64,000 nt of DNA, taken from the NCBI GenBank assembly GCA_009760855.2, contig WPIO01000041.1, positions 2,867,501-2,931,500 of the forward strand, in the 5' to 3' direction. The notes under the pieces were generated by a model. The model was not told where the DNA came from, did no database searches, and saw only the letters and a program-made list of their open reading frames with translations. How positions within the stretch are numbered: position 1 is the first letter of the stretch; every line of letters begins with the position of its first letter. The DNA is from Cristatella mucedo (lineage: Eukaryota; Bryozoa; Phylactolaemata; Cristatellidae). The translations under genes were made by a program, and so were the position numbers. Below, piece after piece: positions 10,905-22,139 of the stretch.

Positions 10905-11430
10905 CACGTTCTCAACTGCACCAACACTCTTGCGGAGGGAATACTCCTCCACACTAAGCGCGACCCGGACCCTAAACCCTAACCGGTGAACTAGGAATCC
11001 GTTCCCACCTGTGCCGAGGGAATACCCCAAACACGCCAACGTAAACACTCTTGCGGAGAGAATACTCCTCCGCACTGAAGCGCATACCGGAGTCTAAACC
11101 CTGACCGGTGAACTAGAACTCGGTTTCCAACAGTGTGGCAGGAATACTTCACACACGCCACCTCGAGCACTCTTGCGGAGGGAATACTTCTCCACACTGG
11201 GGCTGCTTACGAGTATAATGGGAAACGACCCAAATAGACGGAGCCTGAACCAGAGTCTAAACCCTGACCGGGAACTAGAACTCGGTTTCCACCAGTGCGG
11301 CAGGAATACTCCACACACGCCAACTCAAGCACTCCTGCGGAGGAAATACTTCTCCACACTGAAGCGCGAACCGGAGCCCAAACCCTACCCGGAGAACTAG
11401 GGCTCCACAGACGCCAACTACGCCTAGCTC
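10905..11430 (+). repeat. ~121-bp tandem array, 4 copies
   Basis: The motif CACTC(T/C)TGCGGAG starts at 10925, 11046, 11168 and 11330. The spacing is 121, 122 and 162; the last is longer because of an inserted stretch of about 40 bp. Each unit carries a short dyad GGAGG-GAATA-CTCCTCC and a CCTAAACCCT-like segment. The frames through it, on both strands, are repetitive and not credible genes. Confidence 0.85.
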
Positions 11431-13730
11431 GCACCGGCAAAACCCTATGCCGAGACCACGTGCTAGCGCGAACACACAAAACACGAAAGAACACAAAATG
11501 CCAGCCCGGGCGCGATACGATCGTTTCGGTGGAGTTCCACCGAATCCTCTTAGAGCTGTCTCGTCCTGTTCCGTCCATCGTCGGCGGACAGACCGCCCTC
11601 CTCCCTCGCTTTTAGAGAAACGAGTGCCCGACGGCGTCGAGGCGCAGAGCCGGACCAAAGACAAAAGACACGAGGCAAAAGACCCAGAGCGAGCGTCGCT
11701 CGACTCTTAAATACTTGGCTGAGACAATGGGGCAAGAGCCCAGTGGTATTGGGCCCGACACCATGGCCCATTACGGTAAGGAACTAATACTGGCACTAGG
11801 CCACTGAAATGTCCCCTCTGTCCAGCTTGACTGGCGAATGGGTTCCACACGATTCTTTTTGGACAGAGTGATGGCGAAGGTTGACAGGCCAGTCAAACAT
11901 CAATCAGCCGCTCCCGCGGGTATCGGACCAATTCTAAAGGCCGACTCGCCACCGCTGGTCAGGGAGCTTCCTGGCTTGCTCGTAAGCGCTTCCTCTCTAA
12001 CCGCACTGACGCTCCTCTCTGCTCACTGCAACCGCACTGACGCTCCTCTCTGGCTCACTGCTCCAGGACAAAGGGGCTCTAGCCCGGCGCCGAACAGCTC
12101 TTGTTCGCGCTAAAATTCAGCCAAGGCCAGCAGGGCGCTACAGGATCTTAGCCGTTAGCTGTGTAGCCGAGTTCCAGGGGTCAGAGGCTAGTTCCCGCCA
12201 AACCCGCTATACTCCGGCCGCGCTGCCGCTCGCCATGCCATCGAGCTAGGGCAAGACGAGCGGCCGTCAGGTTAAGCCTCTTTATAATAACGCATGCGCC
12301 AACAATAACAGGGGAACGAAACAAGTCTACAGGGAGGGTCCTATACATAGTACACTATGGGGGCGCAAGACTACGCAGCAAGCGCGAACAAACGTGTTAG
12401 TTGGTCAGTCGGCTTCTGCAGTCCTGTCGTTGTACCGACTCCGAATCCAACAGTACGAGCGTACGCCGTCCCTCACCCGGCTGGCTGGGTAACTGCTTGG
12501 CTAGTCCGAGTCGACCACTACCACAGTCGAGAGCTTCCACCGAAAGACGCCAACACACGGGGCGGGGGTGAGTCATGAACACGCTACACGGGGAACGCGG
12601 AATATACAAGTCTCAGCAACGAGCGAGCTATCCAGCTCCGCTCGGGCCTTAGGTACTCGTTCCCTTACGTGCGTGGCAGCATCGCCGGAGCACGCCTGCA
12701 ACCATCCAGGTCATAACTCGGCGAGACCGGGAGCCTCCAACACCACGACTTACTTGGCCAACTTCCCGTACCCAAGAGCCCCGGTGACCTCTCGTCACCA
12801 CACATCCGGCAATGCATAGGTCCGACCCCGGCCTAGCCGGTGACCCTCATTACAGCCGTCTGGTCCCAGCCAACCGAACCTAGCCTGGGTACAGCTGTAT
12901 CGTCTTCATTAGCCCGCTGATATGTGATTATGGCCAGCTGGGGTCAACTCATTGAGAAAAGCCTACCCTTTGTCTCCGATACGAATTACGAACGGTCTTA
13001 ACTTAAAGCGAGACAGTCCGCCCTTCCCTCCGTCATGCGATAAGATAGCGACCAGTCTTTCCGAGAGTGACCGGTAATAGACGTGTAATTCTACTACGAC
13101 TCAGCGAAGCGAGTCCGCAGGCGGCGAGCTGCTCTTAAGACTGGTATCCCTCGAAAGCACGGTCGGTTTACGACAAATAGAGAAAACGCACTGCCCGACC
13201 TAGCAAGTTTTGAGCGCCTGAGTCTTTTCGCATCCGCTTTAGTGTAGTTTATCGTAGGGCCCCCAGTAGTGCTGTTAGTGCATGCCTGCGCCGCTTAGCG
13301 AAGCGGCATCCCCCGTCACGTATCCCCCCTCTTAACTTAGGTGGCGGTGTGTGCTGGTGTTCCTGGACAGTGCGACCTGCTGCCCACGAACGGAGGAGCC
13401 TGGCTTCCCTGTCTTCATCAGCAATGCCGCGTGCATTTAAAGTTTTGTATCTAGGTTTCCCCAATTGTGCTGCTGCGTTCTCCCATTCTTGCCAGCATTC
13501 ATCTGCAGTATCCCCTAGGCTGCCATGCGTCTAGGGGTGTGCATTACTGGATCGAGAGAGTCTGATGGTAATACCACACTCCCTTATTTCTCACCCCTTA
13601 CCCCCTTAAATCGGCTACGGGTTATAGCGCTGCTCCAATTTTTTCTGGTCGTTGAACAACAGCTTTTAAGTTATTACTGGTAAGAATGCTTCCGCTCTGC
13701 CGCATTCCTCTTAGAGCGATGCCCTACGGT
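11431..13730. other. GC-moderate region without recognised gene
   Basis: Several frames of 70-130 residues are open on both strands but show no domain, no splice context and no homology I recognise. Decayed mobile DNA is possible; no terminal repeats were found. Confidence 0.3.
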
Positions 13731-13735
13731 GAGCC

Positions 13736-13908
13736 GTGATGGCACGCACCAGGTAAGGCGGTTGCTTTTTCCACGTGACCTCGGTCCCGAGGTCACGTGG
13801 GCTCGAAGCATAGCAGTGGGCGATCCTTGGTCGGCAAGCGCTGCAAGCGGTGGTGATAGTCGTAAAGGCTCTTCTTTCGCCATACAAGAAAAGAGATTCT
13901 TAAATCAG
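13736..13908 (+). mobile_element. SINE-A copy with extended palindrome
   Basis: Starts GTGATGGCACGCACCAGGTA (A box side) and ends AGATTCTTAAATCAGCTAGT. Between A and B boxes lies a 30-base dyad: CCACGTGACCTCGG, TC, CCGAGGTCACGTGG. The B box itself is weak (GGGCTCGAAGC). Confidence 0.75.
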
Positions 13909-14149
13909 CTAGTAGTTTTTGTTATAGCAATCAGCATCCTGCCAGGCAGCAGCTTACAGTTTACCAGAGCCCTGAGGGCTTATCGTTGGTCATGTGACCG
14001 GACCTCCACTGACCGCTTCCCACCCTACGGCTGGGAGAGTATAGGAGATCTGCGTTCTGTGAAGAATCCCTACATGGCTAGGGGCATAGTTACGAAAGCC
14101 CTGTCATTGATTTCGAATCCCTTGCTGCATATATTTAGTTGACATCCGG

Positions 14150-15378
14150 ACATAGCCGGCTGCAAACTTTCTCAAATTTAATGACGATAAAATCGACTTA
14201 CTAGTTATGGGCAAATGAACTATGACTCAGAAATTGGAAAGGTTAACGCTCAAAATCAGCTGTTCCAGCATATCTTCCGTTGTATCCGCACGAAATCAAT
14301 GTAACCTATTTCAAAGTGACCTAGATTCACTAGATCCGCATCAGCTCTGAAGTTTGCCTTCTTTCAGCTACATAGCGTAGCTACAATTCGTACTTGCTTC
14401 GACAAAGAAACTGCATCTAATTAAGTCCATACCTTTGTGACATCTAATCTCAATTTCTGTTACTCACTGCTTGATGGCCTACCCGCATGTGCAATCAGGT
14501 GCTTACAGTTGGTGCAAAACTCTGCAGCTCGGCTTGTCTGTCGTGAACGGGGCAGTTGACACGTTACACTACTCACTGCCGAACTGCACTGGCCCCGAAT
14601 CAAGCAGCATATTGACTTCAAGGTTCGGTCACTCTCTTTTAGGTTCCTTCATTCTCTGGCTCCAGCTTACTCAAGAACTACTCCCCCACCAGGCTAGGCA
14701 TCGTACCACCCGCTTTTCCAATCAAATCGTTTAGCTATACCTCGCACGAGCCTCAAACTCTTGGGAGACCGTGTTTTTAGTTCGTGTGCTCCTAATACCT
14801 GGAGCCCACTCCCGACTGACAACACGACATTCCCTGGCGTGACGACATTTAAAAAGAAGCTGAAAATGCCCCTGTTTCTCACACCATCTAGTGGGTACTT
14901 GTGATTTGTCCTTCGCATGCTTATTCGTGCTGGCACTGTGCATGCTATGATGCTGTGCTTTGATTCGCCCTGCACGCAGAACGCTCGCACAGAACCAACG
15001 CCAACAATTTATTCTACTACTCACAGGGAGCACGACTTCACTGGCCCCTCTCTCCCACTCTAGTCGCCTCTCCTCGCCCACGGCGGTGCCTTGGCCGACC
15101 CCGATGGTGAATCCACCATCTGTTCAGGGTTACCAGCCTGTCCAAGCCACATCACAGGCGGACCACAGCTGTGCGCTGACCTGCATATAATCAAACCACA
15201 GCTACCACTAGCCATATTTAACGTGTTGACACTGCGCGTGTCATCTCTAACCGAGTGAAGCTTGTTGACTTTGTGCATGTTACCACTAACTATTTGATCG
15301 TGCTCCTTTTACAGCATATGTAAAGTGCCTATAAAGAAATTTAGTTCCCGAGGATGCTTCATAAATGTACAATAACTA
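14150..15378 (+). mobile_element. LINE family A, 3' half, decayed
   Basis: Reading frames with shifts give AANFLKFNDDKIDLLVMGK (just after the catalytic box), the LLDGLPACAIR region near 14468, VQNSAARLVCRE near 14510, the SLAPAYL region near 14660, then the 3' UTR and a decayed hairpin near 15322-15360. Multiple stops and shifts make it non-functional. Confidence 0.7.
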
Positions 15379-15401
15379 TTATACTTACGAAAGAAATGTG
15401 A

Positions 15402-15485
15402 GTTAACATAACAATAATAATAACACACTTTATAAAGAGCCCTCAGAGAACTCAATCTCACTAAAGCGTTACGGTATGCACTTGT
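15402..15485 (-). mobile_element. LINE family A 3' end fragment
   Basis: Minus-strand hairpin segment with ATTATT terminus. It lies tail-to-tail with the plus-strand copy ending at about 15378. Confidence 0.55.
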
Positions 15486-16970
15486 AATTATGTTTACGAG
15501 CGACTTTTTTTTAGATGTGTGGATTACGTGCAACGTCCAGGAAGCGCGCTCATCAGTTCGATTTCCTTATTCATGGGCATTGACCATAACGACTAGGTGC
15601 ACTGCTGTGCAATAACGAACCGCTAGAAAAAAAGAATTCAGCTGCTAATCTGGTTAGATAGAAAATGTGGCTATTTTTCTGGAGTAGATCGACTGGGGTC
15701 TGCATTTTTTGGGGCATTTAAGGATGCCGGTGTAAATAGTTTCGGTCAAAACCTCGCGGCTGTCCCACATTCCTTTATTATAGGACGCTGTCCTGCGTCA
15801 GTCTTCGACTGATGCAAGGTGAATAATACAAAACAATTCGACTCAATGACGACCAGATCGCGAATAGCGAGCTCTTTAATATACGGAATCTTTAAGGGTA
15901 AACATCACAAATATTCTTCGAATGTCGGTCCAGCCAATCAAACATTTGCTTAGGGTTTGATTCAAAAGAGATATGTAAAAATTACACAGAAAGTGCGGAC
16001 GACTTCCACATGAAAAGAAAAATTAAAATCGTGCAAAGCAGGCGTAACCTGGTAGTAAATTGGAGGCGGCATATTTACAAATAAAAAATGTATCAATCTC
16101 TGCATCACATGCGAATTTCATCCCAACTTGCTAAACCTTGGTACATCAAGGTAAATTTTTACAAATCGTTGAGATGCATGCTTTTTACTTTTAAATAGCT
16201 TCGTTACTAAGTATCTTGATGCTTTCTAAATTCCTCAACTCGGCAAACACTTGAGTCTTGACCGATCAACATTCAATTTGAAATGTTAGTACAGCTCTGG
16301 GTTTTTTTTAATCACTGCAGTTACTTCATTACTGATTTTGGTTGGATACGTTTTTCTATATATTTTCTATATATATCATTAAGCACCTTGGAGCACTATT
16401 TTCTAAAATCATGGATAGGTATAGCAAAAGCCCCTTTTTATATCCTCCAGCGAACAGAAGCAAGAAGATCAAGTTTAAGCCCCTTGGAGAATTCTCGGGC
16501 ACACTATTACCAACGTGAGGGAAACCTTTTACCTACGTCTTCAAAAAGGCAAAACGAACATGAATTTTGCTAGATTTAATGGCCAAGTGACCAGATTGCT
16601 TACAAAATTAGCGAAGAATCCAACCAATGCGAACGAGTATCGGGTTGCCACTTTGAATGCACGCAGGCACACCGGCAAATGGCGAAAAACAGCACAATCG
16701 TTTTTGCTCACAACTGAGCAACAGATAAAAAAGCTAGCGATGCCTATCAAAACGCCAGCCCGAGAGTATCTTACTTTTTTAACTCCTGTAGATTTCAGAA
16801 GTTAACTGCGGGTTGTCAGCAAAGCAGAGGCCTACTGTATACAGCGTTACAAATGTGAAGCTCAAGATCGTTGGTGTACAATACTCACAACGCTCATTGT
16901 TGGCAAGAACAAAATCCTTTATTGATTATTGCCATCAGGTGTTTCAACGAATCGTGAAACCGTTCTCTTT
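15486..16970. other. AT-rich region, no recognised gene
   Basis: Clearly more AT-rich than the flanks. The longest frame (16515-16805, plus, 96 residues, Lys/Arg/Thr-rich) begins with an ATG but resembles nothing I know. It is left uncalled. Confidence 0.3.
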
Positions 16971-16972
16971 AT

Positions 16973-18232
16973 AATAATAATAATAATAATAATGATGCAC
17001 TTGATAAAGCGCCCTCAGAGAACTCAATCTCTTTCTAGGCGCTTTACATTTGCTGCAAAAGGAAATGCAATTGAATGGTGAGTAATATCATGCTTGATAA
17101 ACAAACAAAATGAATAACATGGTTAGGGGTGACATGCACAGGCTCAGCATACAAATGTGGTTAGTGGCAGTATGCACAGTGTCAGCACGCATAAGCACAT
17201 GAAGGACGAATCGCATGGACCCACTCAATGCTGTCCTAAATAGGTGTGTTTTTAGGTTCCTTTTAAATGTGGTCAGGTCAGGGGATGTTTTGACGCAGGT
17301 CGGGAGGGAGTTCCAGGCTTTGGGAGCATATGAACTAAATGCACGGTCTCCAAAGGATTTAAGGTTTGTATGAGGTATTTGTAGACTGTTGGATTCCGAA
17401 AAGCAGGTGGTACGATGCTTGGCCTGACGGGGGAGTAGATCTGAGAGATAGGCTGGAGCCAAAGAATGAGGTGACCTACAAGTGAGCAACAAAACCTTGA
17501 ATTCAATCCGTTGCTTTACTGGTAGCCAGTGCAGGTCGACGAGAAGTGGTGTGATGTCGCAACTGCGACGCTCACGACAGACAAGCCTAGCTGCAGAGTT
17601 TTGCACCAGCAGCAATCGCCTGATCGCACATGCCGGCAGGCCAGTAAGCAGTGAGTTGCAGAAGTCGAGACGGTATGTCACGAATGCATGGACCAACTTG
17701 GACATGGTATCCTTATCTAAACAAGCCCGAATTTTAGCAATGTTATGCAGCTGAAAGTAGGCAGATTTGACTGTGGAGCTGATGTGGTCGTCAAACGAGA
17801 GGTCACTTCGAACATGACACCTAGATTTAGAGCTGATTCAACTGGAGATGTGCTGGCAGAGCCAATTTTGAGCGTCAGCCTTTCCAATTTATGAATCACA
17901 CTGAGTTTGCCCATAACTATTAAGTTAGTTTTGTCATCGTTTAGTTTTAGAAAATGTTCTGCCATCCATGTACGGATGTCATCAATATATGCAGCAAGTG
18001 AGTTTAGAGAATTTGAAGTGCTTGAAAGCTGGGAGGGATAAAAGTAAAGGTACAACTGAGTGCCATCCGCATAGAAGTGAAAGCCTAGATTGTGCTTGGA
18101 AATCACATCAGCAAGAGGGAGAGTATAAACCGTGAAAAGAACCGGACCAAGCACGGAGCCCTGAGGTACCCCAGACGCTCTAGAAGAACTTTGTGATCTC
18201 TTTAACCCGAACGTTAGGTATACAGAAATACG
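16973..18232 (-). mobile_element. LINE family A, longest copy, dead RT
   Basis: Minus strand, entered from about 18230: [20 protein letters not shown] (RT block before the catalytic box), then [32 protein letters not shown], a frameshift near 17710, then SLLTGLPACAIRRLLLVQNS, LHWLPVKQRIEFKVLLLTCR and LAPAYLSDLL. It ends with the 3' UTR, the conserved hairpin (about 17000-17050) and (ATT)n. The catalytic YADD is YADG here, and the frame is broken, so it cannot encode active reverse transcriptase. The 5' part (endonuclease, ORF1) is absent, as usual for 5'-truncated LINEs. The clade is CR1/L2/Rex-like by the look of the C-terminal half. Confidence 0.85.
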
Positions 18233-18317
18233 TTTTGTTGATTAGTTCGTGATGCTCCCTTCGGTATATAGTAGCAGTCTGCGAGTCAATAGAGGCTTCC
18301 ATAGACAAAACCTGGGT

Positions 18318-18425
18318 TTTAGCCCAAGAGTAGTGTGCTAGCTTGTCACGGCTCCGGTCGCGGGTTCGAGTCCTGCAGTGGGCGATCCTTGATTAACCGC
18401 TTAACGTGCCATTAAGGCTCTCCAG
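18318..18425 (+). mobile_element. SINE-A 5' part
   Basis: A-box-like AGCCCAAGAGTAGTGTGC, then B box GGGTTCGAGTCCTGC and GTGGGCGATCCTTGATTAAC. The tail is missing. Confidence 0.65.
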
Positions 18426-18716
18426 AATTTGCCAGCTCCTTGGAATTAGTCACAAAAAAGGAAGCTCTCACTTTCATATTGTACTACTCAACAACACACA
18501 ACCTGCAATCAGTTGCATTCCTCCTTATATCAGCACTTGGAACCAGCATCATATAAAAAATATTGACTCCCAATATCAAATTTGCCTGTCGATAAAACAT
18601 TTTCAATAAAATAAACCTGTACTCGCACCTTAATCTCTATTTAATCTTTCGAACGTCAATAATTCTGGGCAAGAGCATTCCATTAAAGTTTCTCACCATC
18701 AACAGTATTTAAAATA

Positions 18717-18727
18717 TATTATATATG

Positions 18728-18764
<37 letters not shown>

Positions 18765-18765
18765 C
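18717..18765. repeat. (TA)n microsatellite
   Basis: Alternating TA tract with a few interruptions. Confidence 0.9.
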
Positions 18766-18905
18766 TAGAAATATAGAAGCCTTTTGTGGCTTCTCTGATC
18801 TGCCATTCTACTTTCTTTCCTTCCCCTGAGAAGCTCATAACGTTGACAGAAGTTAACTTCTTTGTGGAGTAACAAATCTGCAGTTACTTTTGCTTTTCTA
18901 TTCAG

Positions 18906-19024
18906 GTCTGAATTTAGGAGCTTTCAAGGACCTAAACTTTGCTCTGGAGTGGGCGTCAACCGGAAGTGACTCCACGTATAGCGACGCCACATATGCAATT
19001 TTCTACACCCTCCTGCACGAGCAA
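18906..19024 (+). CDS. Candidate internal coding exon, unknown protein
   Basis: A pyrimidine-rich acceptor (TTTTGCTTTTCTATTCAG) precedes 119 nt, and GTAATGAG follows. It reads with two leftover bases and then 39 codons, LNLGAFKDLNFALEWASTGS and on to YAIFYTLLHEQ, with no stop and a balanced, protein-like composition (phase 1 in, phase 0 out). I do not recognise the family. No partner exon was found nearby; the flanks are repeats, as expected for a gene with long introns. A chance frame bracketed by chance splice signals cannot be excluded. Confidence 0.35.
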
Positions 19025-19499
19025 GTAATGAGTAATGGTACGTTTCAACTACTTGTGCACAATTTATTTGAACCAGCGCACTGATTAAGTACCTTACGGC
19101 ATAAGGCATAACCTTAAGGCCTTAGCAGGCCGTTTAAAGCTTTTAACCAAGCATGTTAGCAAGCGGCTATGCCAGTTTTTAATCGTAGCATTAACAGGTC
19201 ATAAAGCTAGCAGCAGGCTGCAGTAAAAAACAATCAACGAGTGCGCTAATAATCTGGGTGTTCACTGTGACGACTGACATTGTAAAAAAAATATTCATAG
19301 ATCATCTTCACAACTAGTTATAATCTAATCATGCACGATCTCTATCCGTGGGTAGGGGCTACTTTATACACATATACGATCTCAATCCATGGTTAGGGGC
19401 TACTAACCCTATGAGCAGCTAAAAATCTTCGTAGTTTCCTTGATGTTCATTCTTTTTTGGTTCCTAGGTTATACGGCTCAGACCTGATTGTGCGATAAT

Positions 19500-20443
19500 C
19501 TATGTAATGTAATGTAATGTAATGTATCTCCGTCAGTAACTCCACAAAGTCATAAAGACCATGTGGGTGCTACGCAGGAGAGTTTTGCATAGCGCACTCA
19601 CAGCCTAAGCGGCTTTCGGTACGCATTCGGTAGCCAACAGACTTCGTCTCACGCAACAAAGAGAAAGTGGGAAGCATAACAGAGTTAGGAGAGCAGTTGA
19701 GGTAGTGAGTAGCATAGAAGTAGCAGTTCAGGACCGCTGAAAAAGATGTGCCATAGTCGGCAGTTGGAGAGTAGATGTCGTTGCATAAGAATTGTGGAAG
19801 CGAGTTCCACAGTCTAGGACCTGCAGAGCTAAAGCTTCTGTCGCCAACTGTCTTTAAGCGGAGGAATGGGACAGCTAATTTATTGTCCACACAAGACCTG
19901 AGGGCGCGAACAGGCTGATACTGATGCAGCAGTTCAGCTAGGTATGAAGGAGCCAAGCCGTGGCGGGCCTTGTGGGTCAGCGTAAGAACTTTGCTCTGTA
20001 TCCTTTCCTCAATCGGCAACCATCCTAGCTCTTCCAGCAAAGGTGACACGTGCTCAAACCGCTGGGACTTGAAGACCAGCCTTGCAGCCATATTCATAGT
20101 CCGCTGTAGTGGCATAATAGCTTTCTTTGGCAGCCCAGCCAAAAGGGAATTGCAATAATCAAGCCGAGACAGAACTAAAGAGCTAGTTAAATTTTTTACA
20201 AGCCACTGTGGGAGACAGCTCCTAATCTTGGATAGGGATCGGATGTGATGGCTAGCTGTAGAGGCAATCTTCTGAATGAAGCTTTTGAAATTGAGGCAGC
20301 TGTCGAACACGACACCTAGATTACGAGCACGTGGTGAAGGTCGCACAATAGCATCACCTATTAGAACAGCAAAGCCTTTTAATTCAGCCACACGCTTAGG
20401 GTGTCCTATGAGAAGCAGTTCGGTTTTATCGTCATTTAAAATC
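19500..20443 (-). mobile_element. LINE family B, C-terminal RT copy
   Basis: Minus-strand frame of 273 residues: LKGFAVLIGDAIVRPSPRAR, NLGVVFDSCLNFKSFIQKIA, SRLDYCNSLLAGLPKKAI, AARLVFKSQRFEHVSPLLEE, LGWLPIEERIQSKVLTLTHK and RSFSSAGPRLWNSLPQFL. Upstream it is cut off just after the DDKTELLLIGHP block, so the catalytic RT core is missing. The element ends in tandem ACATT units (19502-19527 on the plus strand as AATGT). The long open frame suggests a fairly recent copy. Confidence 0.85.
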
Positions 20444-20654
20444 TATGGCCAAGACATAGATTATCGCAAAAGCTGGAGCCATATAGTAGGCACAGACCTG
20501 TTCCTACGCAGTAGAGCTGAGCTGTGCTCCAGGCTTGTGAGCCGTACGAGATTTGGTGTGACGCATTGAGTGGTTTTAGACGCTGCCTGTAGCAATTTAT
20601 CGCTGCCGAATAGACCTCTCTGCGCCACGTAAATAGATCGCTATGCTAAGTCAT

Positions 20655-20795
20655 CAGGGCTCTTTGTTGCTGCTATGTTACGCTATGTTACGCTGCTTTG
20701 TTACTGGTATGCTACTCTATTTTACGCTGCTTTGTTGCTGCTATGTTACTCTATGTCACGCTGCTTTGTTGCTGCAATATTACGCTACTGTCGGT
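20655..20795 (+). repeat. 34-bp minisatellite, about 3.5 copies
   Basis: CGCTGCTTTGTT recurs at 20691, 20725 and 20759. The unit contains TACGCTGCTTTGTTGCTGCT and ATGTTACTCTAT-like pieces. Confidence 0.8.
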
Positions 20796-20799
20796 AAAC

Positions 20800-21555
20800 C
20801 TGCGTGTATTGGTGCAATACCTACAAATCTCCAGCCGCGATTCCGTGGCTTCAGAGCTTCGCCGATATTTGCTGCATGTAGGTTGAGACTAGGACCGCTG
20901 TTTACGGCATAGTTCTGTCCGATACACTCAGTGTGTAACAGTATTGATAGGGCTGTCAATTAAAGCAATCACACTTCTGCATTGGATACTAAATACCGGC
21001 AGCAGGATGGTCTGTTAAACCTTTGAGGTTCAGTGATGTATTCTCCCTTTTTAAGGAACTGTTCTGGTTTGTATGCTCGTACGAACCAATATATTTTTAT
21101 TCTAACCCACAAGGCCTCACTCACACCACGGCCGATCTTATCTGCAAATCCACGTCACGTTTTTTCTTCTCCTAAACCACCTAAATTACGCGCCAGTTTC
21201 AGCCTCCTCGTGCCTCCTACATTTGTATGATTGCAGAATATAAAGTTCAAGTACGTTTGATGGTGCATATAGCAAAATTCATCCGACAGAAGTCAGAAAT
21301 GAACTATCGAAATGGTGTACAAGCAGACCTAAACTCACATTTGAAATTGTACACTGATGCCAGCAGTATTCGCTGAGTTAAGGCATTTACAAGGCACAAA
21401 GCCACGATGTTAAAGGAAGCTGCTAAAAATTGCCCAAACATGTACCTCATTTCATCGACTGCCCTCCTTACTCAACTATGCTTCTCTCTCTAAATTTTTT
21501 TATGTGATGAGGTATCTTGGCTACCGCAAACCCTCCGAAAGCCATTTAGACTTTG
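20800..21555. other. No recognised gene
   Basis: Only short frames without recognisable features. Confidence 0.3.
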
Positions 21556-21559
21556 AGTG

Positions 21560-21715
21560 GGCTTCGCTGGTTTAGCACAGCTGTTAAGGTACTCGCCTCG
21601 ACTAAGGTCAATGTTAATGTAATTGATGACCGAGGTCGTGGGCTCTAGCCCGTGGCAAATGTGAAACACCTGCATACAGATTAAACACACCTAGTTCGTT
21701 ATACAGGTGAATTAT
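21560..21715 (+). mobile_element. SINE-B copy, decayed
   Basis: The head GCTTCGCTGGTTTAGCACAG, B box GGGCTCTAGCCC and CGTGGCAAATGTGAAACACC match family B. An insertion of about 25 bp separates the boxes. Confidence 0.6.
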
Positions 21716-21954
21716 ATTTATAGAAAACTCCTACGTAGTGTTTGTGGCTTTATAGAGTTACAGAGACACGTTATATTAAATTATCTCAACAATTGCAAGA
21801 AAACATACTTCGATGTACCAAGATTTAAAAAAGTGGGTACTCAAGTCGTATATGTTGAAGAGATCTGTAATTTTTTCGTAGATATTTTTCTTCCGGTTTA
21901 CTTCCGGTTCGCATAATTCATTTCTAATGTTTTCCTTTTATATAGAAGTCATCG

Positions 21955-22135
21955 AAATAACAATAATCATAAACGCTTGATAAAGCGCCCTCAGAGAACT
22001 CAATCTATTTCTAGGCGCTTTACATTTGCTGCAAAGGAAACACGATCGAATGGTATGTGGTATCATGCTTAATAACATGATTATGATTAAACATGATTAA
22101 CATGGTTAACAATAATAGGGGCAAAGCAAGGTGTC
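21955..22135 (-). mobile_element. LINE family A 3' end fragment
   Basis: Minus-strand hairpin with intact GCGCC/GGCGC stem (about 21985-22020), the TTTGCAGCAAATGTAAAG segment and part of the 3' UTR. Confidence 0.7.
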
Positions 22136-22139
22136 ATTA

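Noticed and set aside
11207-11664. Overlapping 120-130-residue minus frames
   Set aside because: Most of their length is the 121-bp tandem array, and both frames are repetitive.
10140-13700. LTR retrotransposon
   Set aside because: No paired terminal repeats, primer-binding site or pol motifs could be found, only unassigned sequence and the tandem array.
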